This document shows positions 41,947 to 42,408 of a DNA stretch of 42,408 nt, piece after piece. The notes beneath the pieces were generated by a model. That model was not told the origin of the DNA, ran no database searches, and was given only the letters and a program-made list of their open reading frames with translations. Positions within the stretch are counted from its first letter, which is position 1. Each line of letters begins with the position of its first letter. Made by a program: the position numbers and the translations under genes. The DNA lies in contig CANSRB010000009.1 in NCBI GenBank assembly GCA_947649285.1, forward strand, positions 1 through 42,408. Reading direction: 5' to 3'. The stretch comes from an uncultured Clostridia bacterium (GTDB lineage Bacteria; Bacillota; Clostridia; Oscillospirales; Ruminococcaceae).

Positions 41947-42408
41947 ATGAATATTGGATTTTTTTCCGGCGCGTCCGGCCTGATGGCTTATCAAGCTGAA
42001 ATGGATACGGTCGCGCATAACATGGCGAACGTTTCTACCGTTGGTTTCAAGACGGTGCGTTCCCAGTTTGAGGACCTGATTTATACAAAAATGGCACTGC
42101 ACGATGAAGAGAATATCCGCTTGACCGGCCACGGTGTAAAAGCGGACCGCCGCCAGTTGCTGATGGATCAGGGGAACCTGAACCAGACCAACCGGGAGCT
42201 GGATTTTACCATTGTAGGGGACGGATTTTTTGCCATAGAGCGGGATGGCCAGACCCAGTATACCCGTAATGGTAACTTCGGGATCAGCGTGGAAAACGAT
42301 GCTGGTTATCTGGTGACCTGGGACGGCGCTTATGTGCTGGACGGCGCGGGCAAGCGGATCAATCTTCCCTTGGAAAATGTCAAGGATCAGGCTACCGGAG
42401 AAGCAACC
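41947..42408 (+). CDS. Flagellar basal-body rod protein, FlgF/FlgG type, 3' end outside window
   Basis: An open frame of 154 codons from ATG 41947 to the window end is missing from the ORF track because it lacks a stop. It begins MNIGFFSGASGLMAYQAEMD, continues HNMANVSTVGFKTVRSQFEDLIY and has DFTIVGDGFFAIERDG followed by YTRNGNF, the rod/hook family pattern. An AAAGGGGAA ribosome binding site precedes it. It is probably the second member of a FlgF/FlgG or FlhO/FlhP pair with the preceding gene. Confidence 0.9.
   Translation, partial: MNIGFFSGASGLMAYQAEMDTVAHNMANVSTVGFKTVRSQFEDLIYTKMALHDEENIRLTGHGVKADRRQLLMDQGNLNQTNRELDFTIVGDGFFAIERDGQTQYTRNGNFGISVENDAGYLVTWDGAYVLDGAGKRINLPLENVKDQATGEAT

Noticed and set aside
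1-42408. CRISPR array, prophage, integrase or insertion sequence
   Set aside because: No regularly spaced direct repeats and no transposase, integrase or phage structural genes were seen on either strand.

Overview
The window looks like a chromosomal segment of a motile, flagellated clostridial Firmicute. Its moderate GC content and family mix suggest the Oscillospirales/Ruminococcaceae side of the Clostridia, but this is an inference from gene families and order, since no 16S or other phylogenetic marker is present. Supporting evidence: GGAGG-type ribosome binding sites with many GTG/TTG starts, sigma-A promoters, a FliY-type (CheC-FliN) switch protein, CheV, a FlbD/SwrD protein, VanW and heterodimeric ABC exporters.

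Layout. (1) 1-3050: two minus-strand tRNAs (Thr partial, Pro) behind a consensus promoter, diverging from a TetR-type regulator; then a PleD-like receiver-GGDEF diguanylate cyclase; then a gene-poor, hairpin-rich stretch holding a hairpin repeat and the C-terminal remnant of a zinc-ribbon (DUF3795-like) gene; then a small DUF1905 protein. (2) 3071-7396, minus strand: a three-gene ABC system (ATPase, secreted membrane-anchored protein with Ig-like repeats, MacB/FtsX-type permease), with two candidate promoters each embedded in an inverted repeat. (3) 7397-8923, minus strand: a ComM/YifB AAA+ ATPase. (4) 9282-13696: a heterodimeric multidrug-type ABC exporter with one degenerate ATP site, plus a VanW-family protein; upstream is an intrinsic terminator within the leader region. 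(5) 13863-18980: two chemoreceptors (one with an apparently extracytoplasmic CZB zinc-binding domain, one with a dCache-like domain carrying an acidic insert) diverging from cheV. Both sides have sigma-28-type promoter matches. (6) 19545 to the end: a long flagellar operon running fliE-fliF-fliG-fliH-fliI-fliJ-fliK-flgD-(TIGR02530)-flgE-flbD-motA-motB-fliM-fliY-cheY-fliO-fliP-fliQ-fliR-flhB-flhA-fliA(sigD), followed by two FlgF/FlgG-type rod genes. The last one is cut by the window end and is missing from the ORF track.

How the parts fit. The flagellar operon encodes the MS ring, C ring, export gate and ATPase, hook, stator and the flagellar sigma factor. That sigma factor is the likely activator of the sigma-28-like promoters in front of the chemoreceptor operon and cheV. 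CheV, CheY and FliY link receptor output to the motor switch. The usual neighbours flgB, flgC, fliL, flhF, flhG and the cheA/B/R/C/D/W block are not in the window. Stem-loops flank flgE and lie between motA and motB, which suggests post-transcriptional tuning inside the long transcript. The points most worth follow-up are the tripartite ABC system, the CZB chemoreceptor, the hairpin repeat family with its truncated neighbour gene, the foreign-looking segment inside flgE, and the exporter leader.
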